Positions 62,017 through 64,000 of a stretch of DNA of 64,000 bases are shown here, in pieces. The stretch lies in the NCBI GenBank assembly GCA_021791495.1, contig JAJYWN010000034.1, forward strand, positions 1 to 64,000, in the 5' to 3' direction. The DNA is from Bacillota bacterium (GTDB taxonomy: Bacteria; Bacillota; Sulfobacillia; JAJYWN01). A model generated the notes under the pieces. The model searched no databases. It was not told where the DNA came from and saw only the letters and a program-made list of their open reading frames with translations. A program made the position numbers and the translations under genes. Within the stretch, counting starts at the first letter, position 1. Each line of letters begins with the position of its first letter.

Positions 62017-63329
62017 GCCTGACGCTGGATATTTTCTCCGCCCGCGCTGGAAAGCGGGTGGAGCCGGGAGAACTGGTCGAAGTCGATATCGACCTGGTCC
62101 TGGCTAACGACATCACCGTTCCTCTCTCCATTCCAGAGTTCAACAAGATCGGGGTCAAGAAGGTCTTTGACCCGCGGCGGATCGTGCTGGTGAACGACCA
62201 CTTCGTGCCGAATAAGGACATCCTTTCGGCCGAACAGGCGGCCATGGCGCGTCGTTTCGCCCGGGAGCAGGGGCTACCATACTTCTTCGACGTGGGCACC
62301 ATGGGCGTGGAGCACGCGCTCCTGCCCGAACAGGGGTTCATTTCGCCCGGCATGATCATGGTCGGGGCCGACTCCCATACCTGCACTTACGGCGCGTTGG
62401 GCGCCTTCTCCACCGGCGTCGGCAGCACCGATGCCGCCGTGGCCATGGCCACCGGCCGGATGTGGTTCCGCATCCCGCCCAGCATCCAGGTACGTTTCGA
62501 AGGGAAGGCCAAGCCCTGGGTGGGCGGCAAGGACTTCATCCTCTACGCCCTCTCCAGGCTCGGCGTGGATGGTGCCCGGTACGCCTCCCTGGAGTTCGCC
62601 GGCGAGGCCATCTCCGCGCTATCTATGGAAGGCCGCCTGACCATGTGCAACATGGCCGTGGAACTGGGCGCTAAGAACGGCATCGTGGCCGAGGACGACG
62701 TCACCCGCGCTTACCTGGCGGGTCGGACGCGTCGCCCCGGAGTGGAGCCGCGGGTGGCGTGGCCGCCGCGGACGCAGACGTCGTCCTCTGTGGCTGTTGG
62801 GCAGTCCAAGGCCAAGGCCGCGGATGACGGCAGCTACGCCGCCGTCCACGTCTACGACGCCAGCAAGATCGAACCCATGGTCGCCCGCCCACACCTTCCT
62901 TCCAACGGCGCCGCCGCGGCCGACCTGTCCGGCACCCGCATCGATCAGGTGGTCATCGGCTCCTGCACCAACGGGCGCCTGGAGGACCTTCAGGTGGCCG
63001 CCCGCATCCTGACCGGCCGCAAAGTCCACCCGGACGTGCGCTGCATCATCATCCCAGCTACACCCACCATCTACCGGCAGGCCATGGAGCAGGGGCTCAT
63101 CGAGGCCTTTATGGAAGCGGGCGCCGCCGTGAGCACACCCACCTGCGGGCCGTGCTTGGGCGGCTACATGGGTGTCTTGGCCGCCGGCGAGCGCTGCGTG
63201 GCCACCACGAACCGCAACTTCGTCGGCCGCATGGGGCACCGCACCAGTGAAGTCTACCTGGCCGGCCCCGCTGTGGCCGCTGCCTCGGCCATCCTGGGCC
63301 GCGTGGCGACTCCCGAGGAGGTGGCCTAA
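62013..63329 (+). CDS. leuC: 3-isopropylmalate dehydratase large subunit
   Basis: LeuC and LeuD form the [4Fe-4S] enzyme that isomerises 2- to 3-isopropylmalate. The 438-residue protein has GADSHTCTYGALGAFSTGVGS and cluster cysteines in IGSCTNGR and TPTCGPCLGGYMG. Between about residues 232 and 270 there is a 30-residue, Arg/Pro/Ser-rich insertion (RRPGVEPRVAWPPRT) that short bacterial LeuC proteins usually lack. The ATG overlaps the leuA stop by four bases. Confidence 0.95.
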   Translation: MSLTLDIFSARAGKRVEPGELVEVDIDLVLANDITVPLSIPEFNKIGVKKVFDPRRIVLVNDHFVPNKDILSAEQAAMARRFAREQGLPYFFDVGTMGVEHALLPEQGFISPGMIMVGADSHTCTYGALGAFSTGVGSTDAAVAMATGRMWFRIPPSIQVRFEGKAKPWVGGKDFILYALSRLGVDGARYASLEFAGEAISALSMEGRLTMCNMAVELGAKNGIVAEDDVTRAYLAGRTRRPGVEPRVAWPPRTQTSSSVAVGQSKAKAADDGSYAAVHVYDASKIEPMVARPHLPSNGAAAADLSGTRIDQVVIGSCTNGRLEDLQVAARILTGRKVHPDVRCIIIPATPTIYRQAMEQGLIEAFMEAGAAVSTPTCGPCLGGYMGVLAAGERCVATTNRNFVGRMGHRTSEVYLAGPAVAAASAILGRVATPEEVA

Positions 63330-63872
63330 ATGGCCAAGGTTTGGCGGTACGGCGATAACATCGACACCGACGCCATCATCCCGGCGCGTTACCTGAACAC
63401 CTGGGACGCCGCGGAACTGGCGAGACATTGTTTTGAGGACGTGGACCAGACCTTTGCCGCCGGCGTCCGGCCCGGCGACGTGGTCGTGGGCGGCACGAAC
63501 TTCGGTTGCGGCAGTTCGCGCGAACACGCTCCGGTAGCCTTGAAGGCAGCCGGCGTCAGCTTCGTGGTGGCGGCCAACTACGCCCGCATCTTCTTCCGCA
63601 ACTCCATCAACATCGGTCTGCCGCTGGTCGAGGCTCCCGATGCCGTAGGCTCCATCAAGGCCGGCGACGACGTGACCTTCGACAGCGCCGCCGGGGTGCT
63701 GACCAACCGCACCACCGGCCAGTCCTGGACCGTCCGCCCCTTCCCGGCGTTCCTGACCGAGATCGTCGCCGCGGGCGGGCTCATCCCGTTGACGCGCCGC
63801 CGTCTGGGCCTGGAGGGCGGGACGAGCGCCGGCGAGGGCGGCGGGGATGCTGGGGAGGGGGATGACCGATGA
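63330..63872 (+). CDS. leuD: 3-isopropylmalate dehydratase small subunit
   Basis: A 180-residue swivel domain of the isomerase: GDNIDTDAIIPARYLN, GGTNFGCGSSREHAPVALKAAG and the FRNSINIGLPLVE block. The last 25 residues (Gly/Glu/Asp-rich) extend past the usual end. The ATG follows the leuC stop with no gap, matching equal production of both subunits. Confidence 0.95.
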   Translation: MAKVWRYGDNIDTDAIIPARYLNTWDAAELARHCFEDVDQTFAAGVRPGDVVVGGTNFGCGSSREHAPVALKAAGVSFVVAANYARIFFRNSINIGLPLVEAPDAVGSIKAGDDVTFDSAAGVLTNRTTGQSWTVRPFPAFLTEIVAAGGLIPLTRRRLGLEGGTSAGEGGGDAGEGDDR

Positions 63873-64000
63873 CGAAGACTTTCCGCCTGGCCATCCTTCC
63901 GGGCGACGGCATCGGTCCCGAAGTGACCACCGCCGCCATGAAGGCCCTGGAGGCGGCGGCTAAGCGGTTTGACCTGTCCTATCAGGCACAGACCTACCCC
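63869..64000 (+). CDS. leuB: 3-isopropylmalate dehydrogenase, cut by window edge
   Basis: Only the first 44 codons are present: FRLAILPGDGIGPEVTTAAMKALEA is the N-terminal block of NAD-dependent 3-isopropylmalate dehydrogenases. The ATG overlaps the leuD stop (ATGA). It would complete the leucine pathway to 2-oxoisocaproate. Confidence 0.92.
   Translation, partial: MTKTFRLAILPGDGIGPEVTTAAMKALEAAAKRFDLSYQAQTYP

Noticed and set aside
1..64000. CRISPR array, rRNA operon or prophage
   Set aside because: No regularly spaced repeats of 25-40 bases, no rRNA sequence and no phage structural genes were seen on either strand.

Overview
The window reads as a chromosome segment of a G+C-rich, probably anaerobic member of the Bacillota (Firmicutes). 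Evidence: a SAM-I riboswitch in front of methionine genes, a T-box leader in front of aromatic amino acid genes, strong GGAGG ribosome binding sites with many GTG and TTG starts, a DNA polymerase I that lacks recognisable proofreading residues, an FprA-type flavodiiron protein with its reductase, and a remnant of a tungsten-type aldehyde:ferredoxin oxidoreductase. The lineage is inference; no rRNA gene is present.

Layout. 0-1.2 kb: the end of an IS200/IS605-type element cut by the window edge, a pyridoxamine-phosphate-oxidase-fold gene and a repetitive spacer. 1.2-7.7 kb: metY-metX under a complete promoter / SAM-I riboswitch / terminator, a MoaD/ThiS-like sulfur carrier gene facing it, a lone response regulator, the fprA-reductase pair and a tRNA-Leu. 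7.8-20.5 kb: mostly housekeeping (ECF sigma factor and anti-sigma, SIMPL protein, a multi-sensor GGDEF/EAL protein, polA-mutM, coaE, lytic transglycosylase). 20.5-26.2 kb: an accessory stretch next to two tRNA-Leu genes, with visibly lower G+C, holding a damaged LytR-CpsA-Psr gene, a two-gene unit with a Doc-like protein lacking the Fic motif, a TraB/GumN-like protein, a nitrilase-family gene and a VapBC pair.

26.3-40.8 kb: transporters, cysteine synthase, methyltransferases, a ceramidase-like hydrolase and a nitroreductase, mixed with broken genes. Four of the breaks here, plus the start of the pheA gene at 44.4 kb, are each explained by one missing base, often in a G run, so sequence error has to be excluded before calling decay. 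Aldehyde:ferredoxin oxidoreductase and MFS remnants appear to meet at one deletion junction. The most unusual locus lies at 39.8-40.7 kb: a BrnT-like toxin remnant, an inverted-repeat operator candidate and a BrnA-type ribbon-helix-helix domain fused to a TIR-like domain resembling Thoeris ThsB, interrupted near its start by an in-frame TGA.

40.8-64 kb: two tandem MATE exporters, a T-box-controlled pheA-aroF operon, a short transcription unit with a 24-codon reading frame, a B12-dependent radical SAM protein, a serine hydrolase, a chemotaxis receptor, a second pheA, a large M14-type peptidase, a HigBA-like toxin-antitoxin pair with a metalloprotease domain, an AmrS-like radical SAM protein, and leuA-leuC-leuD-leuB behind an attenuator, with leuB cut by the window edge. 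Together the biosynthetic genes cover methionine/cysteine sulfur assimilation, phenylalanine/shikimate entry and leucine synthesis, each with Bacillota-style transcriptional control.
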